This document shows positions 48,501 through 60,875 of a stretch of DNA of 64,000 nucleotides, piece by piece. Position 1 is the first letter of the stretch. Every line of letters starts with the position of its first letter. The stretch covers positions 19,463,501 through 19,527,500 of the forward strand of contig NC_064437.1 in NCBI RefSeq assembly GCF_023343835.1. The letters are read 5' to 3'. Below the pieces are notes generated by a model. The model was not told where the DNA came from. It searched no databases and worked only from the letters and a program-made list of their open reading frames with translations. Source of the stretch: Lagopus muta (Eukaryota > Chordata > Aves > Galliformes > Phasianidae). The position numbers were made by a program, and so were the translations under genes.

Positions 48501-51500
48501 ACATTCTCCCTTAGGGAGAGAATGACAAATTTTGCCAGACCATTACTGCAATCAGCACCACTGAAGCCAATGAGAGTTTTTTCCACCAACTTCAATAGAC
48601 ATCACATTAATCAAGTAGATGCAGTGAAAACTTAACTCCAACTTCAAGAACGCATCCTCTTTCTTCACATGGTCACTTCTTTTACTCTTTGCCAAGTAAC
48701 AAGTTACTGTTTTCAGATTCTCTTAACGTAATAGACATCTCCACTGAAGTCAATTGGCTTCTTTGATGTGTTTGATTAATTGTCATTACAGAAACTGCCT
48801 ACATATTCATCCTTCACGTCTCAGTCAGGTTAAGCCCGTTATACATAAGCCTAGTCATCCTTCACTGCAGTTCCCATTCTTGAGAAGGAGAACTGTCACT
48901 TCCATTTTAGTTTTCCCAGCCTTATTCATATGTATTTTTCCAGATCAGTTCCTCTCGCCCATGGCAACACTACCTGATCTTTGGGTCTAGCCTAAGGAAT
49001 GTTCTTTGATATATTAATTGTCTTGGCTAGAGGTACCCAAATCCCTGCCTGCTTTGCATCCCGAGTTTAAAGAGAAAAGGTTTGCCTATTCTTTAACTCT
49101 CTTAACATTAATTCAAGTCTGTGTCAAACATGAGTCATTGACAGATTAAAGTAAATCTGTCACAGTGAGATTACCATGAACACAAAACGTTGCACAAAAC
49201 TCAGCATGCACCATTTTCCTTCAGTGTGGGCTCAGATGAAAGTATAAAAATCATGATAGATTTGACTTGATACAGGACACAGAACCTCTTTTATTTATTA
49301 AATGCTAATTAATGGGGGAAAAGAATAGAAATCAGATTTAATATTTTCTGTAATTCATTGTATAAATTACTGATTATTCTATGTAAAAATCCCATGTCTT
49401 TGCCAAGGTTAAAAGTTTTAGTTTGATAACATGGCAGGTAGTACAGGGGAAGAAAGTATAAGGCTTCTGTAACACATGAAACTGAAGTGAAATACATCAA
49501 TCCAATCCTGGGATCTCTCCCTGTACATATTTTAACCTAATGAAAATGAATGGTAATCTTTTATCAGGCAGAACACAAAAACAAAAATTTGAATAAAAGA
49601 AAAATTGAACTGGTAGTAAACAAGATTTAACCAGGTGTTGCATAGGAAATTTTAAGTTTTAATCTATCAGCAAAAAATTTACAAAATTACAAAATATTGC
49701 AGAAAGAAAGAACAATGATGAAATGCCTTATAATTTTTAATTAATATCTGGGTTTCCTTTCAAATCTTCGCAGATCATATATTCTTCTGTCAGTGCCTTT
49801 ACTGTTATTATTAACATTTATTGGCTATTACAATCAGCAAAAATAATCCCAAAAATGACAAAGATTTTGGAATTTGTTTCATCAGATGAGATTTCAGAGT
49901 AACCAAACTAAATAATAAAGACCTGAAAATGACACTACTGCACTGGAACAGCCACATCTCTTTCTAAGATCCGTTACACATCTATATGCACTAAGCTGTT
50001 TGTCTGCTGACAAAACTCACTTCCACTGAGAGAAATTATTGAGACATTCGGAACAAGAAACCTCTTAGACAAGCAGTAATTTTCATTATCAACTGATCTT
50101 ATTTCATACTACCAGCAACATATCAGGTCATTTTGACACTTACTGTAAACTACTAGTCCAGGGATAAAGGCAATTAAATGCTGAGGTCATGAGTCAGGAG
50201 GAAAAAGCTTTTGGTAGCATTCATTTGCATTTCACTCTGTGGTACCTTCTTTCTACATAGGAAATATTATTGGATATATTTGACCCTTTTCCACTCCTAA
50301 TGCACATAAAAGACATCAGAGACATCGTAATCCAATCTCTCTGTAGTCTATAAACAGCGAGGAGAAAAAAAATTGTTGTAATTACAGCCTATATGAGTTA
50401 CTTCTCACTGCTCTGAAATAAGAGTGTAATTTTAAAAATTCCTATCATCAGAATTTGCACAGTTGAGAAATGTATTGCTAGACAAAATCATTTGCAACTC
50501 TGAATTTCATCATTTACATGATTAAATCTTCTTGCAGCTTGACATGTTAGCAAAATGTTTGAGCCTTTGAAAGGAAGCATATCAAAACACAAAAGCACAC
50601 TGAATCTGAAGATGAAAGTTTGAAATTTGGCAAAATATTTCATGGAAAGTAGATGTTCGGTTACCCCATACTGTGACTTGATACACTGCAGGAAGGAATT
50701 TGAAAATATCCCCAGGCCATAAACAAAAAAAAAAAAAGCATAGAAACATGTTTTTCAGAATTCATTATAGATCTCCTCACTTTGGATTACATTATCCCTT
50801 AGCTTAACAACTTGTTTGATTCTATAATATGTACATGAGAGGCTTGAGTCTGTTTTTGGTCATCACACAATGCTGTTCCATATAGCAGAGGTAGCTAATG
50901 AAAAATGACTGGTCACATTCCAATACTTGCACTTCACTTTTATCTGTTAAAGATTTTTTAAATTGGTTTCAGTATAAGACAAGAAGGGTCTTAGGAAGGA
51001 GAGACCTCATGTCACAAGAGACAGCGACTGCTGATTATGAAGGGTACCCTACAATGCCAATAAGCAAATTTATGAATTTATCAGCTTTTTTGTCAAATTC
51101 TGGTAAAGAGAGAATTCAATTTAACAACTAATTTTTTGAAACTTTTTATCTAAAAAATGTATTGCTCCTAATTTTTGTGTTGAAAATGAACAGTTTCAAT
51201 TTAACTTGGTTAGAAGCAGTATAGAAAAGGCAAGATTTTTTTTTGTTTTTATTACACTTCCCTAACATTTAGAGGGTGGTAATATATCGTGCTAGTGATA
51301 TCACTTAAAACCAAGGGGATAAAAGATCTACAAAGAGCACAAAAAGATGAACCATCATCATTGGCAGTAAGTGCTGGCATTTTCCCTATTCCCCATAGAG
51401 ACTACTCTCATTGTTGAATTTTTTGTTCAGTTACTATTTCTATTTGTATTATTTTCATTATCTCACATATTCACATATTTCTTACATGACTATAGAAGTC

Positions 51501-53345
51501 GAGTCTCAGCAGGGCATCCTATGAAATCTTGAAATATTATGGAAAATGTTGGCCAGGGAGCAAAGTCCATGTTTTTTCTGATCTAACTCAGCAGTACATC
51601 TCACTGATTTCAAATGATCAAACTCAATTTCCTTACCTGTTAGTCAACCTGAGTGCTAGACTGATTTAGTACAGTATTGTTCCCTGAATAATACATCACT
51701 TTCACTTTCAAGTTTGGCATTTCCAGCAACATGTTCAGACTCAAGTTCTTAAGAAAAATCCAAATATTTAAGTAAATATCCACAGGACGTGTGTTCAACC
51801 CACCATTCTATCCTTATACTACCATTCATTCTTTATGGCATAAGTTTTTGCAGGACTTATTTCTCCAGACAAAAGTTTGAACTAATTGCAACCCAAGTTT
51901 TTAGGAACTGGAATTCTGAATTTGTGAGAATAAGATTTGATGAAAAAATACGCTAAGTTAAGCTCATAGAAAACAGAAAACATATCAAGTGATGTTCATG
52001 CTTAATAAAAAAAGGTATACACATTTGTTTCTAAATGCCAAACACCTATAACATTTATTACTGCACTATTTTACTACCAATTCCAACTCATATCAATATA
52101 TAATTCAGCACTTAAAGTATTCTATAATCTCCATCCAGATTGTACATAGGAAGATGAAAGCATTACTGTATTCATTAGTTATTCCTTGCGGAAAATTTGA
52201 TCAAATGTAGAATTTTGTGGTAATCTCAAAATGTTGTTTTGCTGTTGTTTGTTATGTTTTTCTTAATATACTCTGCATTATTTCCTTAGTCCAACATTGA
52301 AATATTTAAAAATTTTCACAAAGGAAAAACAATGTACTACATAGGACGTCAAACGGCAACGTCTACAAACTCGGTATTTTTTAATATTTCTCTACCCCAA
52401 GCTTAGGCCTTAGAGGCAATTGTCCTAAAAGAGAAAGGAAAAGAAAGGTATCCACTGGATATCATGATTTTCTACACTACTATGATAAAATTACTGTGAG
52501 GATACGTGAAATTGTGCAAATTCAAAGAAATTTACTTACAGAATTATATACAATTCAAATCACTGCTGCCTGAAAACAGAAGGCATAAGAAACGTATTAT
52601 ATTGCCAAATCAAACTATTTGCCAAATTTAACTATTCAAGTATCTCAGTTAAAAATCTACATTCAGTAAAAATACAGTCTTTACCTCACTTGAACTCAAG
52701 AGCCCTGATTCTTTATTAATTCCCAACAATGAGCCCTTATTCTTGGATGATTGCTCCACCTACCTGGGGCTAGTGAAGGCTATACAGCATAAGAAGGGGA
52801 CTGGTCAGCAAACTAACCAGACCACAGTAAGCGTGCTTAGGAACTCTGCTTCCTTAGCTGAAGAGCACTACAAGCCCGTACCAACAACAATAATTTCTTT
52901 CACAATATTTAAGAAGCAAAAAAATTTTTAGGGAAAGTAGAGGATAACAAATAAATAAAAATTAATAATCTAAAACCTAGGATGCTGTGAATAGGCTTCA
53001 ACTGCAGAATTTTATATTTCACTGTGTACTCAGAGTAATACTTTTAAAATGCAGATTACATATTACCACTAGGGTCCAGATTCTGAAGTACTTACTCAGA
53101 AATAGGTTTAGGTAAATGTCCTACTGAAGCTATTGGAAATTATATTTTGATTAAGACTGTATTAATACCTAATGTGGATTTCTGAATTTCACCCCCTAGA
53201 GTAATTAACAGTGTAAACTAGAAAGAACGCCAGTAAGCAAGCAAGCTATTTTAAGTAATTAATATTATTATTAAAACAGTTATCCTATAAAAATTATTGC
53301 TGTGAAATATATGTATATATTTTCATTTAATATTCCTGCTCTATG
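45546..53345. other. AT-rich non-coding stretch
   Basis: Nearly 8 kb without a recognised interspersed repeat. T runs near 47240 and 47525. An excellent donor (AACAG|GTAAGG, minus, about 51635) follows a segment with stops in all frames. A GC-richer plus-strand patch lies at 52740-52880. A CCAAT/CRE-like cluster lies near 47810-47860. No gene identified. Confidence 0.5.
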
Positions 53346-53720
53346 CTGCACTGGTGCAGCCTCATCTCAAGTACTGTGCATGTATTTGGGCCACAGTACA
53401 AAAGGCTTCCCTATAAGGTTGAGTGGCAGCACTGATCTCTTCTCTGATGACAGCAACAGGACCTGAGGGAATTATAAGAAGCTGCGTCAGGAGAGGGTCA
53501 AGTTGGATATCATCTCTTCACTGAGAGGGTGGTCAGGAACTGGAAGAGGCTCCCAAGGCAGCAGCAACTGCACTGATCTACAGGAATTCAAGATGCATCT
53601 AGACAATGCTCTTGGTCATATGATCTTATTTTGGGTGATCCTGTGTACCCAGAAGATGAACACTATGATCCTTATGGGTCCCTTCCCACTAGGGAAATTT
53701 TATGATTCTATGATTCCCAT
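53346..53720 (+). mobile_element. CR1 LINE 3' fragment, plus orientation
   Basis: Begins in the ORF2 region (GCACTGGTGCAGCCTCATCT, CAAGTACTGTGCATG), has an internal gap, and continues with GGTCAAGTTGGATATCATCT, GAGAGGGTGGTCAGGAACTG, GGTCATATGATCTTATTTTG, GATCCTTATGGGTCCCTTCC and the terminal octamers TTTATGATTCTATGATTC. The ORF2 frame is broken. The 75-codon ORF inside it is a remnant. Confidence 0.95.
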
Positions 53721-53839
53721 ACTATTGTAAGTCACATATATTCATTTGACTGTACTTCTTGAACTTTCCGATTAAAATTTCATTAATGATGAAATTAATG
53801 TATGAAATCCAGCATTTCCTTGTAAATAATCAAAAGCCA

Positions 53840-53870
53840 AACACACACACAACACACACACACACACACA
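53840..53870 (+). repeat. (CA)n microsatellite
   Basis: An ACACACACAC array with one AAC interruption. Confidence 0.93.
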
Positions 53871-56800
53871 AATGTCTGAGACAGGACCCAAAACCAAGAA
53901 TTGTTTAACCCTACCATGCCTTGTCCACGACAAGACACATGCTGAGAAACAGTACTTATATGCATCAATTTTCAGCAGGAAAACGCCACAACATATGAAT
54001 CTTTATCCCCGTTAAGACAAAATTAAGTGTCAAAAAACTAAAATGCCCTGAACAGTCTCCCATCAGTCTCTGCCCAGCACGAGGACAAACTTCACGCATC
54101 TATGAGCAGGTGTGGACCATGGAGCATGTGTGACCTTCCCTCTCCAAGTCACCAGAAAGCAACAGGAAATTTCAATTCTCTTTCCAGTTCTGCCAGAGAC
54201 TCTTGGGAGACTTTGGGCACATCTCACTGGGCTCATTCACATTTCCTAGAAGAATCTAACTTCCTCTTTGGTCTCCAGCCGTTCCCCTACCTATAAAAGG
54301 CAAACAGTAATAGTTAGATACTACTGACCGGGGTTATGAGGCACACTTCCTTAGTCTTTCTAAAAACTCCAAGATTTCATTTATTCTTTCAAATGGTATT
54401 TAAGAAATAGATAGAACAGAGTCACCACAGTGAATTAATTTTCACAACAATATCATTCAAGAAGGACCTCCTGCTACTCTGACATACTCCAAGTTTTCCA
54501 AGTGTTAGTAAAAGACTACATTATACACATCTTATTCACATGGTTAGCAACTGCATGCACAATGTCTTGTAGGATTATCACGATGAGTTATCAAGAATAC
54601 AAAATAATATTTTGACCCTCTGCATAACCAACTATCAATTAAAGTAGGTTATAATAAATTCACATAAAGTGTAGTAGAGCTGGCAAGTTTAGACAGTGAG
54701 TGAGAGAGTTATTCTTTAAATATACAAGGATATGAAACTCAGGAAATACAATCCTGCATTCTTCTGTAAGACATGGCAAAGTCAGCACTTCATACAATGA
54801 ACCCTTAACATTCAAATGGTTTACCATAAATTCTGCATTCGATTTTTTTCAGTATTTTTGAGATTTTTTTTAATGCTCTGATATAGATGACTGAGATTAA
54901 CATAAAAACCAAAGACTGTTTACATCTATTTCCACAGCAGAATGCAGACACTTTTTTTCAAATTATTTGAATATCCTATTTTAATATCCTATTTTCTTAG
55001 CTAGTGAAACATCATTGAAATTTGTAAACTTCCTGTTTTAAACCAGATCACCAGATTAAATTTACTCATGGAGATATACGCTATGAATAACAATGAATAT
55101 AAATCCCTCTTTTCAACATCAAATTTTATCTCTAAGGTTTCCAGTAACACTTTTTCCCAACAATTAATTGTAACTTCAAGGAAAATAATTCGGTGTGAAT
55201 CATACAATGTCACAGATAATGAATTTCCTTAGCTTTCATAGTATTTTCTTGAATCCCTTGTTCCTCTAGAAGGATTTGACTTAAGAGATGGACGGGGGAA
55301 AAAAAGCATGAGCAAAAAACTCAGAGTTCTGCTTGGGACATTTTAGCTACAGATGGTCATCTTCCTACCTCTTCCATTATACTGCATGCAGCCTATATGC
55401 TATCTATTCCATTTGGTATCTATCCAATTCATGAGACAAGCACTCTTCTCGTCTCAAAATGGATTTCCTTCTTGCAGAAATCTTTGACTGCTTTTGGTCT
55501 AACTGCCTCTGGTAATCACGGTAATTGCTTACCATGACCAAAAACGAAACGCTTATGTATATACTCATTTATTAAACATTAAATCACTGAAGATTTTCAA
55601 AGATATTAAACAGTTTTGGTGGTTCTCCTCTTTCTTCACACAACATAACTTGAAATTTAATCAAAAATGCAAGTACCATCAGCATAAGGCTTGAGATGTG
55701 AATGTTCATATGGTAGTTATCACTGTTTTCTCTCAGCTGTTGCTCAGCAGTCACCAGCCAGCCTGGGTGAAAAGATGCCCTAAAGAGATTGGTGCGATTG
55801 TTTGAATAGTTGTTGAACTTGTCATACAGAATTAAATTATGAGAAAAAAAAATATGTAAGCAGTCAAATACAATTTATAATGCAATCTTAAATCTTACTG
55901 GGCAAAACACAATTTCAAGATCTTCATCATGAGAGACAGTTTCTTTCACTTCCCTTTATCTTAAAAATTTTAGGATGTAGACAAGTAAAGCCTTTGAATG
56001 TTTTGACAATAACGTGGTTAAAAATGGAATCAAATTTCAGTAAGATCCAATGTTTTGCTACAAGATGTATAGAGCCTTAAACTATTTTTTCCTCACTTCC
56101 AACACATTATGAAGTATTAAATATCACTTGTAGTAATACATAACTTGATGGCATGCTACCACATATCATATTTAAATTATTTCATAACCATAAGAAACGT
56201 AAGAAGTTTTGTTTTCTTTCTTTATGGTAAGGTTAAGTTTTAAAAACACCTCTGCTATAAATACAAGGGTTGCTTTTTTTTTTTTAAATATAGTTTTAAT
56301 TGATCTGTCAGTACAAATACTAGGAAATGATCTTAAAGACAGCGTGACCAGATGTGGTTTTTCAGCCCCACTTGTGGTCCATGAGGTGCTTTTATGTCAT
56401 CATTCTTTATACCACCTATCTGTGGTATAGTTTGGAAAGCACCACAAGGCCTTCGTGTCTAAACATTATTATCCGCTTTTACCCAACTCAACTTGTTCTA
56501 GGTTACCACTGGGATTTGCTATTATCTTTGTAACATGAAAGAAGGGAATATATATATTTTAATCAGCAACTATATGTGAAGAAATACTCTAAGATTTGTT
56601 TACTTGGTATTTTTAAGTATTAGTATTTTACTGGTTGTTAACATATTATTAATATAGAAAGAGCAATAAAATGCAACAATTAGACAATTTTGTTTTTCAA
56701 CAACATTCTTGTTTGTCTTCTTATATTCTGAAAACAACAACTATTTGAAGGAAATTTAGTAGGAAAAATAATACAGCACAAAGGTGACTGATTATAAATT

Positions 56801-58516
56801 TAACACCCCTTATACCATGCAACATTGCCACATTCTATCTACAATATCTCTTGAAGAAATTGCAGGCTTTTCATCTAGTTTAACTATAATTCCACTAGGC
56901 TTTGTTTCATTAAGCAGCAAAAGACTAATCACAGGCTGTCTAGACTTGAATCAAAGCCTCACAAAATATGTTTTTTTTTTGGTTTTTTTTTGTTTTTTTC
57001 TCAAAATAAGGAAACAAACCTGTTTAATCAGGGGTATCTTTCTGGTTACTTAACACTAGCCTTTGCTACAAATCCTTCAGTTACTTACACATTTACGTCC
57101 TTCTCATTCATTTTAACTGAAGAAAATCTTAAGGACCTGAGTATTTGTGACAGAATCCCAGCTTGACCCAAGTTTCCAATTAGATTTGCCTAGAGTTTGT
57201 CTTTGTGGGGTACAACCAAAAACCTGTGTCTGACAAAACAAAGGCAACATCACTTTTCCTTATGTTCAATATATTATCTTTACATACACGTCTTCCTGAA
57301 AGAGACTAATTATATTGTCCTTCAAAGTTAGCCTTCACCACATCACTAAAATAATAAGTTCTAAATTACTTTTTTATATTGTATCTATAATGTAAGTCTA
57401 CATTTTAGACAGACCAAACTAGACAGGAGGATGATTTCATTCCACTATATATTTTCAAGCACTTATAGAATCATTTACATGCCAAAAAAAAAAAAATTAG
57501 ATTTTACAGGGGCCACTTAGGATTAATTTAATCATTTGCCCAGAGTTTAGATTGTTTCCCAGGAGAAGTAAAGGTCAAAATTTACATCTTACTAAATATT
57601 TAAAATCTTTAACCTTTTTGATGTGGTACCAAATGATTTGAAGTCCACAGTTCTGTTACTTACATAGTAAAGATGCAGCTTACTTAAAATTTACACTTCT
57701 GATCTATAAGTTCTGAAGTGTTTTACATGACTGATTTTTTTTAATATTGCGATTTATGATGACATTTTAGATCTTCATTTGATGCACTATCAACATTCTT
57801 AACAAATTCATCACATCCTTGAACCTAGAAAACAAGACTTGGTCCCCCAATAGAATCTTTCTCAATTTAAGATAAAGTCCAAGTCATAAACAGTGTAGTT
57901 GTTGAGGAAGGGGAGAGGTAACTTCTTATTGGTAAACATGCCCTCAGACCTTCTGTACACACTGATTGGTCAACATCTGTAATTCCCCTCACACGCTTTC
58001 AAACAAGGAACCAGTCCATATGCAAGAAATACTCAGCAGAATAGCAAACTTCATAAAGCAACTAGATTCTTTTTCTGTCAGATGAATTATCCTTTTACTA
58101 TAAATGAAACAGTAAACAGAAAAGTGTCAAATATACAACCAAATGGAGTCATCATTGTAAATACTTCCAAAGGACGTCTTTAGATAAATTTACAATGAAT
58201 GTACAAGTTCCATGTACAAGAAATTATCTTCCTGAACATACACAATGAACTCAAAATAAGCAAGGAGAATATTTGGTCATTTAGAAAAACACTGAAATGA
58301 CAGCAGTTCAGAGAGACAAGCTGCCTGCTGAATTGGATTTGCACCACATAAAAAATTTTGTAATGTATTGATGCTCCTGTACTCCAGGTGCATGGATGGA
58401 GTGCTTGCTCAGCAAGTATTCACTCTTTCAAGTCATATTCTTCCTGATCCTTGATATCTCAGATGCAGTTCTTCCACACTTTGAGGATTTCAAAACTTTT
58501 TATGTGGATGCTTTAA
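53871..58516. other. AT-rich non-coding stretch
   Basis: T runs at 56270-56285 and an interrupted T tract at about 56971-57000. Short ORFs only. No interspersed repeat recognised. Confidence 0.5.
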
Positions 58517-58530
58517 AATATATATATATA

Positions 58531-58576
<46 letters not shown>

Positions 58577-58590
58577 TAATATATATATAT
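58517..58590. repeat. (TA)n microsatellite, self-complementary
   Basis: About 74 bp of nearly pure TA with two short ATTTATA/AAATAAATA interruptions. It can extrude as a cruciform and is a likely site of instability. Confidence 0.95.
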
Positions 58591-60762
58591 CAAACTGTAG
58601 TCTAAAATTTATTCTTCCATTGTTTGTATTTTCAAGTTAATTCTCTTCCAACAACCTGTAACTCTGCAAATTACTTGAGTGACAACTATTAAAATCAGGG
58701 GTAACAACTTCAGGGCATCATGCTGAAAAATGAGGAACTATTTGTAGATGAAGATACTCCTTCAGCAGTAACACAATCATCTGTCACTAAGAATATATTA
58801 TCTTAGGTTACTTCAAATACACAGCGTCCCTACGTGGTTTCCAAAATCAAAGAGATTTAGCACAGTGCAAAGGTAAGACTTTGCTCTTTTTCACGTGCTT
58901 TAGCAAATCGAGCTGGGTGCATACCTATCCTTAAAGAAAAAATTTCTCTGATCTTACTACCTCCAATGTGGCTAAGAAATATACCGTCAAATGAAATGGA
59001 AGTATGACAGTATGAGAGATTATAGGTAATATGTAAAACTGTGTAATGTTACAACAATATAAATCCAGTATATTGATCAACAATACAGAGTTAAGATTTG
59101 CAATACAGGCACTTCCATTGAATCCTTTGGAACAATGAATCCCTGTAAATTCACAAATACTGAGTTCCATAAGTATCTACTTGGAGCAGAAGCCAAAGAT
59201 AAAGGTGAGGAACCATCCTTCTCTGGCTGAAACATTCAATGAACTAAGTTTTTGGCATAAGCTTAAAAGGAACTACCGTATTAGTCAATTTCCTTTAAAA
59301 TCTGTCAGAAGTGAAGATGGTTGAGTATTCATATTTTTATTCTATTCATATCTTTATTCTTTAATTTTAGTCCTGAAAATATATTCTGGAAGTGACTTTT
59401 AAGAAAAAAAGGCATGCATGTGAGTTTTGCTTATTGAAGAAATCAGAACATAGCCACAGTAATTAGTAATAATTTAATTAAAAGAGTTGAAGTTCCTTTG
59501 GTAAATAGACTGTTATTATATTGTACGTTTCTTTCCTGCGCAAAGGAAAAAATGCAAACAGCCATTCTGACTACCAAAATTTAAGGCAGCAACAATATGC
59601 CATCTGTTACACCTTGATAGAATCCATGAGCAAGAAACAAACACAAACTATGTCTCCGGAGATAGAAGATTCTTATGCCACTTCAGCTCTAGCTCCAAAA
59701 ATATTAATGCTGCTTATTTCCTGGGCAGAGTCATCATGATTGTTAGATGGATGTGAGAGGTGGCTCATAAAGCCAGGGTGGTTTTAGATGGATAGCAGAT
59801 CTGGCTAAATCTTAAATCATAGAGCAAATAAGGTTAGGAAAAAATAATAATAATAATAAAAAAAAAAAAATCAATCGCAACTCACAGTGACCAAAACAAA
59901 AATAAAATATTTTAGGGAATGGAGACATGATGAAAACTTCCAAAACTGCACCACTGAGAACTTGTGGTCCTAGAGTTACCTTTATTTAAATAACTGGAGA
60001 AATATGCCTGCCTGTCTTTGGTAGACAACATCAATGTCCCTTGGTTATTTACATGAATCCCGATTGTATAATTCCTTTAAAAACTCATGATAAAGAATAA
60101 GGAAATATTTAAAAAACTACATCTGACTGTCTCTTTAGTTACAGTAATGGAAACTGGAAGGTATTAAACTATTATTTAGGTGAATTATACAAGATAGATT
60201 ATAACAGACAGCAACCTGACATAGTCAAAATCAGTATCTGATCAGAAATACTGGAGAAAGTACTAAAAATCTTCCCCTCCCTGAAAAAATAAACAAAAAC
60301 ACTTGACAATTAACTGTGAAGTATTACATGATCACAGAGAAACCGCCAAAAGTACATTTGCAAATCTATTTGCAGTCTATTTTGCAAATTTTCTTGCAGT
60401 ACTTGCTCCAATCTAAATACGGTTGTGAGTACTTTGATTTTTAAAGTATTCTTTGTGGTCAGCAATTGGTAGAACTTCACTCAGCCAATTCTAAGGTCAA
60501 AGAGAACAAACCAGAGGGAGCACTCCATGAGTTTGCTCTCTGCTTCCAGGAAGCAATCTAAGCTTTATCCCAGGCTGCCCTTACTCTCTTAAGGAAGTAA
60601 AGCAATAACATCCTAATTGCTGGAAACTAATACCTGAGTGACAGGGGGTGGATAAGCCTCCAGCAGCAAGTTGGATTGAAATTCAATTTTTTCTGCCATA
60701 AACTTAGTCTCTCTGGGTGTATGTTTATTTCATTCTCTCAATTTTAATTCAACCTGCTCCAC
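58591..60762. other. AT-rich non-coding stretch
   Basis: AAT/A-rich simple repeat at 59840-59870. No gene or interspersed repeat recognised. An antisense ORF at 58931-59170 has a few cysteines but no domain. Confidence 0.5.
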
Positions 60763-60875
60763 AGAATCACAGAATCACCCGGGTTGGAAGGGACCTCAAG
60801 GATCATGTAGTTCCAACCCCCCTGCCTAGCAGGGCCACCCCCCTGCCTAGCAGGGCCAAGCCACACCTAGCCAGG
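60763..60875 (-). mobile_element. CR1 LINE 3' terminus, young, with tandem duplication
   Basis: Two inverted octamers (CACAGAAT) are followed by CACCCGGGTTGGAAGGGACC and about 50 further bp nearly identical to the copy at 19736. The segment CCTGCCTAGCAGGGCCA with its spacer then occurs twice in a 21-bp register (from 60821 and 60842). Clear CR1 similarity ends soon after the second unit. Confidence 0.93.

Noticed and set aside
51630-51700. Minus-strand donor AACAG|GTAAGG with an upstream acceptor
   Set aside because: Stops in all three frames of the enclosed segment.
52743-52931. 62-codon plus ORF in a GC-richer patch
   Set aside because: Frame open partly past a possible donor (CCACA|GTAAGC), with a weak acceptor and no domain. 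Not enough to call an exon.
58931-59170. 79-codon minus ORF with several cysteines near its start
   Set aside because: Briefly looked EGF-like, but spacing does not fit an EGF module and the rest is hydrophobic chance sequence.
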